This document shows, in pieces, positions 14,731 through 21,656 of a stretch of 22,212 bases of DNA. Under the pieces are notes generated by a model, which saw only the letters and a list, made by a program, of their open reading frames with translations, did no database searches and was not told the origin of the DNA. Location: positions 1 to 22,212 of the IMG/VR virus record IMGVR_UViG_3300046028_001991; one strand, 5' to 3'. Positions within the stretch are counted from its first letter, which is position 1. Each line of letters opens with the position of its first letter. The position numbers and the translations under genes are program-made. Origin of the DNA: a virus.

Positions 14731-15816
14731 TCAGGCGATCTGAGCGACCGTGAAGATCAAGCTTGGCGACGCAGGGCGCGTTGGGCTTGTACCGTTGGGG
14801 TACGTGGCCAACACAGTCTCGCCGGTCAACGAGGACCAGTACAGCTCGACGTAGTCGCCTGCGTCAAACGAGTCCATGAAGTTCAGCGACAAAATAACAG
14901 CGCCCGGAATTGCGCCATGCTTTGTTGGTATTTCTTCTACGCTTGCACTGAACGGAACATCGTTGCCATTCTTTTTCAACCACACCGTGACAGCGTCAAT
15001 TGATGTGGCGTAAGCCAAAAATTGAGCACTAAATTGAATGTTGTAAATGCCGTCTTTGGTGAAGTAGACTTTTGAGTCCGGAACCGCGCAGGTAATGTTG
15101 TTTGAAACAATGACCACATCAAGACGCATTGATGTTGCAGCGCCGATCGCAGAGGACGCGGCTTCTGTGGCATATGCCCCAATGGCATGAGCGCTTTTGC
15201 TTGAGCTGAACTGCCCGCGAGTAATTGACCCACCAAACGCCGTAGCAGTTGTGGTCGTGTACCCAATGATCTCCTCACCAATGATGATGGAGCCAGTGGT
15301 TGGGAAGCCTGCGGTTGAGACCACCTGAATCGGGGTTGTCGTAGATGGGCCGGTGACTTCAGCAGTCAAGGTCGTCAGGCCATCCTGATACGCCGAAAAA
15401 TAGGACGCATTGATGGCCGCTGGGTCGAGCGTCGTTTCCGATGCTACGGTGGCCTGACCTTGCGCATTCAACGTGATGACAGGGACCTTTGTGGCAGAGC
15501 CGTAGGTGGCAGCCACCACGCCAGTGTTCTCAATGTCAAACGTCCGGTTCGCAGTCAGATCACCGCCACCAGACAGGCCAACGCCTGCGGTCAATACAAC
15601 AGCAGAGTGCGCAGCGGCCAAGTTGGTCCGCGCTCCTGCTGCTGTGGTCGCGGCAGTACCGCCCTGCGACACTAGCACCGGGTTGACATCGAGCACTTCC
15701 GAGACGTAGTCAGCAGTGGTGATTTGCTTGTTCGCGCCAGCCTGAACGATGGGCGTAATTTCTGTGCCGTCAAGCGTGGATGCCGGGGGCATTGCCGAGA
15801 TTTTTGTGTCAGCCAT
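14731..15816 (-). CDS. Tail fibre with C1q-like tip, 361 aa
   Basis: The N-terminal anchor MADTKISAMPPASTLDGTEI (then PIVQAGANKQITTADY) is the type that attaches side fibres. Residues about 75-135 hold the LSGGGDLTANRTFDIENTG and YGSATKVPVITLNAQGQAT modules shared with the 763-aa fibre. Residues 165-215 (GSIIIGEEIIGYTT, TRGQFSSSKSAHAIGAYATE) are a motif often seen in phage surface proteins. The last 115 residues resemble a C1q/TNF-like jelly roll: GIYNIQFSAQFLAY, WLKKNGNDVPFSA, LSLNFMDSFDAGDYVELYW. This is a plausible trimeric receptor-binding tip. Its coding DNA (about 14880-15150) is AT-richer than its surroundings. It is coupled to the previous gene by an ATGA overlap. Confidence 0.87.
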   Translation of the reverse strand: MADTKISAMPPASTLDGTEITPIVQAGANKQITTADYVSEVLDVNPVLVSQGGTAATTAAGARTNLAAAHSAVVLTAGVGLSGGGDLTANRTFDIENTGVVAATYGSATKVPVITLNAQGQATVASETTLDPAAINASYFSAYQDGLTTLTAEVTGPSTTTPIQVVSTAGFPTTGSIIIGEEIIGYTTTTATAFGGSITRGQFSSSKSAHAIGAYATEAASSAIGAATSMRLDVVIVSNNITCAVPDSKVYFTKDGIYNIQFSAQFLAYATSIDAVTVWLKKNGNDVPFSASVEEIPTKHGAIPGAVILSLNFMDSFDAGDYVELYWSSLTGETVLATYPNGTSPTRPASPSLIFTVAQIA

Positions 15817-16055
15817 CAGCAGACCTCCAAGTAGATTTTGCTGCCGTCTTCTTGTAAAACGTAGCCTGAGTCTTCCATCAAAATAAAGCAGGTCGTCGGG
15901 GGCACTGGCGTGATCAGGCAGGAGTAGGTGTCAACCACCCCGGCCCCGCCCAAGTCCTCGCCATAGCCTGTGCTCGCGTCAGCAACGACGTTCAGGGCAC
16001 AGCCCGGCGTGGTCTGCGCCTGATTGGCAACACTTGACCAGCCTACGTATGGCAT
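15816..16055 (-). CDS. Unrecognised small protein, 79 aa
   Basis: The frame starts MPYVGWSSVANQAQTTPGCA and ends with a beta-hairpin-like CFILMEDSGYVLQEDGSKIY. I chose the ATG at 16055 because it overlaps the TAA of the preceding gene (TAATG). Upstream codons of the same frame lie wholly inside that gene and read as out-of-frame sequence. It is acidic, strand-rich, has five cysteines and no membrane segment. The C-terminal MEDSG...LQEDGS...YLE pattern looks like a short beta meander seen in small phage structural proteins. A minor capsid or fibre-associated role is possible from position but unproven. Confidence 0.75.
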   Translation of the reverse strand: MPYVGWSSVANQAQTTPGCALNVVADASTGYGEDLGGAGVVDTYSCLITPVPPTTCFILMEDSGYVLQEDGSKIYLEVC

Positions 16056-16357
16056 TAGATGCCCGCTTGCAGCAGGTTCATGGTCGCCGTACCACCACCG
16101 GAGTTGACCAGTAGCTTGATGCCGGTCACCGGGAAGGCGTAATTGCCGTCTTGGTTGGTGCCCTTGCTGGCGATCGTGGGGTGCGAGAACCAAGTCGTAA
16201 AGCCCACGGCTGGGCTGTCGAAGGTGTGCTGCACGGTGTAGTCAACCGTACCAGTCACAACAACGCCGAAGCCCACGTTGAATGGGCTGATGTTCGTGTT
16301 CATGACCAAAGCAGAGCTTGAGCCCTCACCGGTCTGAGAAATTGTTTGCACTTTCAT
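16055..16357 (-). CDS. Conserved small beta-rich phage structural protein, 100 aa
   Basis: It begins MKVQTISQTGEGSSSALVMN, continues SPFNVGFGVVVTGTVDYTVQ then HTFDS, and ends FPVTGIKLLVNSGGGTATMN-LLQAG. This alternating-strand pattern is common to a family of about 100-aa proteins found near capsid or fibre genes. The repeated strands suggest a compact beta sandwich, possibly a decoration or fibre-attachment protein, but I know of no demonstrated function. The start has GGAGATCC upstream, immediately after a transcription-terminator-like hairpin, so it may need read-through or its own entry point. It is soluble, with no signal peptide. Confidence 0.8.
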   Translation of the reverse strand: MKVQTISQTGEGSSSALVMNTNISPFNVGFGVVVTGTVDYTVQHTFDSPAVGFTTWFSHPTIASKGTNQDGNYAFPVTGIKLLVNSGGGTATMNLLQAGI

Positions 16358-16370
16358 GCGGATCTCCGAT

Positions 16371-16393
16371 TAAAAGCGGGGGCCGAAGCCCCC
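16371..16393 (-). terminator. Probable intrinsic terminator or attenuator after the KGG protein gene
   Basis: On the minus strand GGGGGC-TTCG-GCCCCC forms a perfect 6-bp GC stem with a stable TTCG tetraloop, followed by GCTTTTAAT. It begins 7 bases after the stop of the 392-aa gene and ends just before the Shine-Dalgarno of the 100-aa gene. The T-run is only four bases, so termination may be partial. Alternatively the hairpin could protect the mRNA 3' end. Confidence 0.65.
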
Positions 16394-16400
16394 ACCTTGT

Positions 16401-17579
16401 TTAGCACTTCACCGAGCCGCCGCGCTTTTTGGCGGGCGTTACAGTGACCGACTCCTTGGTCTTGGTCACGCTGTCAGCCTTTGGCGCAGAGGAGAACAGG
16501 TCTTTGGCCACGTTCTTGACTTTGCTGAAGACCTTACCGGGGAAGCCACGGATCGACCGTGCCATCTCCATGTCACCCTCGTCGGGCCCAATTGCCTTGT
16601 CGTATGCGCCCTTGGACAGGTCGACATCGCCGCCCTCCTTGAGCTTCATCTTGCTGGCCGGGCCATACTTCAGGTTCGTGTCCATTTTGGCGGCACGGAA
16701 CGCTGGAGCATTTTCAGAGGCGGACATTTTCAAGAGGCGACCTTCAGCAGGAGTTACCTTGCCACCCTTTTTGTACGTTCCCGAGAGTTCGTTGATGCGT
16801 ACAGGCTTGGAGGCTGGCTTGCTGCCTTGGGGCATCGCGACGGGACGACCTGAATCAACAGTTCCCCCCGCCGCGTAGGCTTTTTTTGGGGCACCACCTT
16901 TTTTGTAGCCGCCGCCGTTTGCCTTCGCCACGCCACCAGTTGCATAGCCACCGCCGTTGCCGTCCTTCACGCCGCCAGTTTTGGCAGGTGAACGGTCAGG
17001 CTTGGCCGTGTCCATCTTGGTGTTGCGGTAGATGCCGCCTTGGTCTTCGGTGTTGATGATGCCGCCTTTGGCGTAACCACCTTGGCCGTCTACCACGCCG
17101 CCGGTCTTCAGGCCTTTGTGGCCCTTGGACGCAGGTTTGCCGGAATGAGACTTCAGCTCAGACTTCACGCCTTTGATGGCCTTCATCTCGGCCATGTGCT
17201 CGGCTTTGGACTCGCCGCCTTCAGCCTTGCCGCCCTTTTTCATGGCGGGGGCAGTCATTGCGGGAGGTGGAGTCATTGGAGGCTGCATCCGAGCGCCAGC
17301 GCCAACTGGACCGGCAGGGCCAGCACCAGCGGGCATACCGCGCATTGCACGACGACGCATGGCCAGCGAAGGGGCCATAGGGGCCGCCGCGCCGGGTGCG
17401 CCGCCACGAGCAGGCATTCCGCGAGGAGGCATACCAGCGGGCATACCGCCAGCAGCGCTCATAGGAGAGCCCATCATGCCGCCGTCAGCCTTCTTGGCTA
17501 CCTTGCCACCCTTTTTGAGCTTCAGCTCAACGGATGGCTCGGTGGTCATCATCTTGACCATTGGTTGAAATTGACCCAT
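16401..17579 (-). CDS. Repetitive Gly/Lys/Met-rich KGG-motif protein, 392 aa
   Basis: This is a low-complexity, very basic protein. Residues 21-34 start with LKKGGKVAKKADGG. Residues 35-112 are a Met/Pro/Gly/Ala tract (GGMPAGMPPRGMPARGGAPG). Short KKGG/KTGG/YKKGG units then recur through residues 114-275, with an imperfect repeat KTGGV-x-DG-x-GG-YA-x-GG at 158-173 and 200-217. The C-terminal 120 residues are more ordered (TPAEGRLLKMSASENAPAFR, FSKVKNVAKDLFSSAPK) and end KKRGGSVKC. Proteins with scattered KKGG units are common among environmental phages and have no known role; binding of DNA or of the capsid interior is a guess based on charge. The start has a strong AAAAGGAG. Two poly-A runs in Lys codons (16881-16887 and 16899-16904 on the plus strand as T) could favour ribosome or polymerase slippage. 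Confidence 0.85.
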   Translation of the reverse strand: MGQFQPMVKMMTTEPSVELKLKKGGKVAKKADGGMMGSPMSAAGGMPAGMPPRGMPARGGAPGAAAPMAPSLAMRRRAMRGMPAGAGPAGPVGAGARMQPPMTPPPAMTAPAMKKGGKAEGGESKAEHMAEMKAIKGVKSELKSHSGKPASKGHKGLKTGGVVDGQGGYAKGGIINTEDQGGIYRNTKMDTAKPDRSPAKTGGVKDGNGGGYATGGVAKANGGGYKKGGAPKKAYAAGGTVDSGRPVAMPQGSKPASKPVRINELSGTYKKGGKVTPAEGRLLKMSASENAPAFRAAKMDTNLKYGPASKMKLKEGGDVDLSKGAYDKAIGPDEGDMEMARSIRGFPGKVFSKVKNVAKDLFSSAPKADSVTKTKESVTVTPAKKRGGSVKC

Positions 17580-17591
17580 GTCGCTCTCCTT

Positions 17592-18569
17592 TTAGGCTTG
17601 CGTGACGCCGAAAGCGCCAGTGCGGGTTGCATTGGGACCCACTGCAATTGCTGGCAGGGCGATGGTCATGACCAAGCGCTTGATGCCGTCAGTTGAGGTA
17701 GCAGGAACGAAAGTTCCGCGCACGTCACCAGTCGAGGTGGTAGCGGTAGCGGTAGCAGCGGCAACAGCAGTACCGGCGTTGTCGGCCAGAGTGTTGTTGT
17801 AGCCAGCGTGAACGATGTAGCCCAGATCCAAGATCCGGACGGGAGCGCCAAGGATGTCGGTCGTGCCAACGGTCACAGCGGTAGTCGTTGCGCCAGCCAC
17901 AGCGATGCTGCTGATCTGGAAGAACGCCTTTTTGCCGGGAGTAGTTGCAGCGGCCACCGAAGTGATCACCTCAGACATCGCTTGGCCATACACGTCGTAG
18001 CCGGACACAGTGAATGCACGGGCAGCGCCGCCGGTCACTTGGGTCACGCTCACTGCGCGGGGGCAGTCGAGTTGCAACACGGTTGCGCCAGTAGACAGCA
18101 CTACGGACTTCACGGCAGTGCCAGCGGTCAGGGTCAACGAACCGGCAGCGGCAGGGGTCTGCGATGCTGCAATGTTGTTGGCCACCAGTGCTTGGGGCAC
18201 AGAGTCCCAGACGTAGACGCGACCCAGAGGGCCAACACCAACGTCCATTGGGGCTGGATCACCCAGCAGGGCATTGCCTGCACCGATCACGGTCGCGCTG
18301 GCGGCGGTTTGCGAGCCAGCAGCGTTGATGGTGTAGGTGCCAGTGCCGCCGTTACCAGTGCCGAAGGCAGTGATGTAAGCGCCTGCGGTGGCCACGTTCG
18401 CGCCGCCGAGGTACATGCCGAGGGTGATCGGGTCACCTGACAGCATTGCTGTCACGGTCAATGTGGTTGTGGCAATAGAGCCAGTAAAAGTGGCAGAGTT
18501 GGCGTAAACGCCAGTGCCTTGGTAGCCTTGGGCTGGGCCCAAGAACAGGTCATCGGAAAACTGAGGCAT
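17592..18569 (-). CDS. Beta-rich virion structural protein, 325 aa
   Basis: The protein begins [20 protein letters not shown]. It then carries a Gly/Thr-rich beta module at about residues 25-95 ([38 protein letters not shown]) of a type often grafted onto phage structural proteins. The remaining body has [15 protein letters not shown], a two-sandwich-like region with [18 protein letters not shown], and [19 protein letters not shown] before a C-terminal strand set. No enzyme motif or signal peptide is seen. Its place right after the capsid gene, with a strong AAGGAG start and a terminator between them, suggests a capsid-associated or decoration protein made in quantity. The family is known to me only as a hypothetical phage protein. 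Confidence 0.83.
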   Translation of the reverse strand: MPQFSDDLFLGPAQGYQGTGVYANSATFTGSIATTTLTVTAMLSGDPITLGMYLGGANVATAGAYITAFGTGNGGTGTYTINAAGSQTAASATVIGAGNALLGDPAPMDVGVGPLGRVYVWDSVPQALVANNIAASQTPAAAGSLTLTAGTAVKSVVLSTGATVLQLDCPRAVSVTQVTGGAARAFTVSGYDVYGQAMSEVITSVAAATTPGKKAFFQISSIAVAGATTTAVTVGTTDILGAPVRILDLGYIVHAGYNNTLADNAGTAVAAATATATTSTGDVRGTFVPATSTDGIKRLVMTIALPAIAVGPNATRTGAFGVTQA

Positions 18570-18601
18570 TGATCTTCTCCTTGAAAAGCTTGATCAGATT
18601 G

Positions 18602-18633
18602 AAAAAAAGGGCTGGCTTTTTACACCAGCCCTT
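18602..18633 (-). terminator. Strong intrinsic terminator after the capsid gene
   Basis: On the minus strand AAGGGCTGG-TGTAAAAAG-CCAGCCCTT gives a perfect 9-bp stem with a 9-base loop, directly followed by a further run of five T. It starts six bases beyond the stop of the major capsid gene, in the longest non-coding gap of the window (18570-18638). This is a textbook rho-independent terminator. It should cap the head-gene transcript and either reduce downstream expression or require a new promoter or antitermination. I find no clear -35/-10 pair in the remaining 30 bases. Confidence 0.9.
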
Positions 18634-18638
18634 GTCAC

Positions 18639-19553
18639 TTACACGCCGGGTGTACCGTACATTGCACGCGGATCAGTGAATCCGGGGATGTAACGCTCTG
18701 TGGCCTTGTAGCGCATGGAGTCGGTCTCGAAATCGCCTTCCATGGTCTTTTCCAGCTTGCGACGCATCAAGAGCTTCATGCCCTCGGGAGCGTCGGTCTG
18801 AACCCACCAAGCGGTCGAGCTGGTCAGACGCGAGATCACAGCGGCACCTTCGTCCAGCAAGCCGATGGACTTGACGGGGTTGATGTCGTTGTTTGCGCCG
18901 CCGGAGCGGAGAACCGACTTCAGCAAAACTTCAGCTTGGAAGACGTTGCCCGGAGCCACGACGATTTGACGTGGGACCAAACGAATCTTCTTGCCGTTGT
19001 TGTCAACAGCTTGGCGGACCTGAATCAGCATCTGTTCCAGAGAGGTCTGGCTCAGGTTGGCAGCGGTAGCCAACTGATTGCTGAAAGTACCGTTCGCGAT
19101 TGGGTGAGCGGTGTTGATCAGAGACACGCCGTCGCCGCCGGGGTAGCTGGCGTTGAAGGCACGGTTCATGATGTTCGCGCACAGAGTCTCTTTGGTCTCG
19201 ATGAGAGACTGAGCCAAGTGACGAGCATAGACCTGACCGATACGGATGTGGTCGCCGTCTTCAACCAACACTTTGGTCAACGCGAAGGCCAAGCCATACA
19301 CGTTGTACACATAGCGTTGCAAGAAGAGCACACCACCCTGTTGGTACGTCACCGGAGTGCCGTCAGGCAACTGAGGTGCCGCGCCAAAGCCGTACAAGAC
19401 GGGCTCTTCGTGGTAGTTACGTGGAATACCGTCTTGCTCGCGGAAAACGCGAGACCATTCGTCGGTACGTTGATCATAGACTCCGTCGAAACACTCGTTG
19501 AGAATAGGCTCAACGATCGAACGGAAGTCCGTACTGCGCATTGGTGCTGCCAT
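18639..19553 (-). CDS. Major capsid protein, HK97-fold, Mu gpT-like, 304 aa
   Basis: The length and layout fit an HK97-type capsid subunit without a long delta domain. There is an N-terminal helix (DFRSIVEPILNECFDGVYDQ), an E-loop-like region (REQDGIPRNYHEEPVLYGFG, TPVTYQQGGVLF), a spine-helix-like stretch (ARHLAQSLIETKETLCANIM), then the P-domain motif GGDGVSLINTAHPIANG, LSQTSLEQMLIQVRQAVDNN, and PRQIVVAPGN. The A-domain-like end contains STAWWVQTDAPEG and FETDSMRYKATERY. GDG-x-x-LI-x-x-x-HP is shared with Mu-like gpT major head proteins. It follows the co-chaperonin, scaffold and decoration genes as expected. The start has AGGAGCAATAAC, and an intrinsic terminator follows its stop, consistent with very high expression. 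I see no obvious N-terminal propeptide. Confidence 0.9.
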   Translation of the reverse strand: MAAPMRSTDFRSIVEPILNECFDGVYDQRTDEWSRVFREQDGIPRNYHEEPVLYGFGAAPQLPDGTPVTYQQGGVLFLQRYVYNVYGLAFALTKVLVEDGDHIRIGQVYARHLAQSLIETKETLCANIMNRAFNASYPGGDGVSLINTAHPIANGTFSNQLATAANLSQTSLEQMLIQVRQAVDNNGKKIRLVPRQIVVAPGNVFQAEVLLKSVLRSGGANNDINPVKSIGLLDEGAAVISRLTSSTAWWVQTDAPEGMKLLMRRKLEKTMEGDFETDSMRYKATERYIPGFTDPRAMYGTPGV

Positions 19554-19564
19554 GTTATTGCTCC

Positions 19565-20137
19565 TTAGAAGGCGTTAACGGTGGCGACATACTGGCTTCG
19601 GCTCACTTGAACCTGAACCACGGTGTATGCATCACCCCAAGCGTTATCCACGCCGTTGTACAAACCGATGATCCGGAGATCACCCACGTTACCCGAGCCT
19701 GCCAGCGAGCTGGAGATCGTGCATTGCGACAAACCAGTGGTCGTAGAACCAGCGGAGATGTTGCTGAAGTTGGCTTGATCACCAACAGCGGCTTGAGTCA
19801 AACTACCGTCGCACTGAATGTCGTAAACGATATTCGCGTCGGAGTAGTAGTAGGTCACCTCAGAGCCAGCAACGTATGCAGTGTTTGCAATCCATTGGTT
19901 GGAGATCTGACGGCGGCCAGAAAGATCAGTCCACTCGTGACCAGCAAACGCACCTTGATAGGCGTTGCCAGCAACAGCGGCGATGATGTTTCCACTTGAG
20001 TCAAGGGCCACAGGTTGGCCTTTTTTGATGCCAGTGGTGTAACCAGAGACAATACCGTTTGCGAGCACCACAGCGCGATCCAGACCCGAAGGGTGGAACG
20101 AAGGACGCAAGCCGAACGGAGCATTAGTCGTAGACAT
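19565..20137 (-). CDS. Capsid decoration/cement-like protein, 190 aa
   Basis: The N-terminus STTNAPFGLRPSFHPSGLD is characteristic of a family encoded next to phage capsid genes. It is followed by GYTTGIKKGQPVALDSSGNI, GAFAGHEWTDLSGRRQISNQ, and a beta-rich end with DLRIIGLYN. Members are usually left as hypothetical or called head decoration proteins; a cement role on the capsid surface is inferred from position immediately before the capsid gene and from the small beta-sandwich look. No membrane or signal segment is present. The start has AACAAAAGGAG, the same extended ribosome-binding sequence as the gene upstream, suggesting strong translation. Confidence 0.85.
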   Translation of the reverse strand: MSTTNAPFGLRPSFHPSGLDRAVVLANGIVSGYTTGIKKGQPVALDSSGNIIAAVAGNAYQGAFAGHEWTDLSGRRQISNQWIANTAYVAGSEVTYYYSDANIVYDIQCDGSLTQAAVGDQANFSNISAGSTTTGLSQCTISSSLAGSGNVGDLRIIGLYNGVDNAWGDAYTVVQVQVSRSQYVATVNAF

Positions 20138-20160
20138 ATGAAACTCCTTTTGTTAAGTCA

Positions 20161-20703
20161 TCACCCGTAAAACACGGGCATTTTGACGTTTCGGTCGAGA
20201 TTACCAAAGCCTTCACCTTCAACGCTTCCCAGACTTTTGCCTGAGCTATCGCGGTTGCCTTGAAGCTGTTCAACTTGGACCCGGACTTTGTCCGCTTCCT
20301 CGTTTGGAGCGTCATGGTGCATCTGAAGCATGACCTCCTGATAAACATCCATTGGAAGCTTATACAGGCGCATTTCATTGCACGCGATAAAACCTACGTC
20401 TTCGCCAGCCTTTACGCGGTAACTGTCGAATCCGGGGAATTCATCCGCTTTCACGGGGACATAACCCAGTCGCATCCGCTTGTCGATACTGTCGTAGCCA
20501 TTGGTGGTTGATAACCAGCAAAGATGCCATCCCGGAAGATCCGGAACCTTTGGTAGCGCACTTTGTGTCCACTCATCGCTCCACATCTTGCGACGTTCCT
20601 GCTTTGAGATGAACGCCTCTTCGGGGGCAGCTCGTGATAAATCTTGTGAAGATCGGCTTTCACGGCCACCTGCGTTGAGGGTTTTTTTGAGACGAGAATC
20701 CAT
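20161..20703 (-). CDS. Conserved head-region phage protein, 180 aa
   Basis: I recognise the pattern but know of no function. The N-terminus is charged and probably flexible (SRLKKTLNAGGRESRSSQDL). The core has LPKVPDLPGWHLCWLSTTNG, then DKRMRLGYVPVKADEF, GEDVGFIACNEMRLYKLPMD, and a helix VYQEVMLQMHHDAPNEEADK. Similar proteins sit between scaffold and capsid genes in other podovirus-like genomes. The C-terminal 40 residues are acidic and Gly-rich (GSVEGEGFGNLDRN). It is soluble. The start carries an AACAAAAGGAG ribosome-binding sequence. Head assembly or maturation is a reasonable guess from its place between the scaffold and decoration genes. Confidence 0.82.
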   Translation of the reverse strand: MDSRLKKTLNAGGRESRSSQDLSRAAPEEAFISKQERRKMWSDEWTQSALPKVPDLPGWHLCWLSTTNGYDSIDKRMRLGYVPVKADEFPGFDSYRVKAGEDVGFIACNEMRLYKLPMDVYQEVMLQMHHDAPNEEADKVRVQVEQLQGNRDSSGKSLGSVEGEGFGNLDRNVKMPVFYG

Positions 20704-20708
20704 AATGT

Positions 20709-21656
20709 TTAGCTCCTTTTGTTGCGTGCTTCAATAGCGTATCGTTTGATCATCTTGTTCCGCTTTTCGGCGTCGTCCCAAAAGCCAGCGTCCTTCATTG
20801 CCCGGACCTGTTCAGGTTCCAAAACAAATTGGTTGCCGCTTCCGCGACTGGATGATTCACGACTCGATCCTGTAACAACACTTCGGGGGCTCCTTCTGGA
20901 GGTCTCGTCAGTGTTTCTAGTATAACGGTGGGGCAATCGCTTTTGCAAGCGGTTGTCAAGCTCATCCCAATAATCTTGAGATGCGGGGTCCCACCCTTCT
21001 GCAACCAGACGGTTGTCGATCACCTTGGCGATCTGTGTGTCCTCGTCCCCAGCCTCTGGGTCGTACCACGAGTTCTTCTCCATCCAGCTATTGGCCAGAC
21101 GCACCAGCTTCGGATTGGCAGGCGCTGACTCTGTCGAGCTGGCGCGGGCTGCCTGTTCCTTGTAGCTGTGCATGGCTTCCAGCTTGCGGCGGCTGTCGTA
21201 CCACAGCTCTTGGGCCTTGGTGAAGGCCGCGCCGTCGGAGTTGTCTGTCGCTTCCTGCATCTTCTGCTGGGCGTAGCGCAGGCGGTACTCCTCGTCTTCC
21301 ATGGCCTTTTCGTAGCGGGCCAGATCTGCGCCGTGGGTCTTGCGCTCCACGACTGACAGTCGCTCCATCAACTCCTGATTCTGACGCTGCAACAGGCCAA
21401 GGCGCTGGTCCTTCTCCTCGTTGGTGCGCTTGATGTATTCCTTCTTGGCTTTGCGGCGGTTGCGCCGGGCCTCGCGGACTGCATCGGAGTCGTCTGGGTG
21501 GTCAACATCGCCGTCGTTGTCCTGATGGGAACTTGGCTCATCGCCGCCGTCTTCGTCGCTGTCAGCCATGTGGCCGGGCAGATCGACAGTGACGGAGCCG
21601 TCCTTTTCCTCAACGACGCTGATGTTTTCGTTTGTGTCTTTGGCTTCAACGCTCAT
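20709..21656 (-). CDS. Capsid scaffolding protein (putative), 315 aa
   Basis: The layout is that of a phage scaffold: an acidic, disordered N-terminus (residues about 30-60, Asp/Glu-rich, for example ADSDEDGGDEPSSHQ), a basic patch (EARRNRRKAKKEYIKR), a long helical coiled-coil region (about 75-175, with RLGLLQRQNQELMERLSVVE and DEEYRLRYAQQKMQEATDN), and a helical C-terminal domain (SWMEKNSWYDPEAGDEDTQI, then DYWDELDNRLQKRLPHRY). The basic C-terminal end (RNKMIKRYAIEARNKRS) could contact the capsid protein. It is coupled to the co-chaperonin gene by an ATGA overlap and lies upstream of the capsid gene, the standard place. I see no protease domain. The assignment is from architecture and position rather than a catalytic motif. 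Confidence 0.85.
   Translation of the reverse strand: MSVEAKDTNENISVVEEKDGSVTVDLPGHMADSDEDGGDEPSSHQDNDGDVDHPDDSDAVREARRNRRKAKKEYIKRTNEEKDQRLGLLQRQNQELMERLSVVERKTHGADLARYEKAMEDEEYRLRYAQQKMQEATDNSDGAAFTKAQELWYDSRRKLEAMHSYKEQAARASSTESAPANPKLVRLANSWMEKNSWYDPEAGDEDTQIAKVIDNRLVAEGWDPASQDYWDELDNRLQKRLPHRYTRNTDETSRRSPRSVVTGSSRESSSRGSGNQFVLEPEQVRAMKDAGFWDDAEKRNKMIKRYAIEARNKRS

Noticed and set aside
17040-17696. Plus-strand 218-codon frame rich in His/Gly/Ala
   Set aside because: Antisense to the repetitive KGG gene; repeats there produce stop-free shadows.
18570-18605. Promoter between the capsid terminator and the next gene
   Set aside because: No plausible -35/-10 pair with normal spacing is visible in this short stretch.
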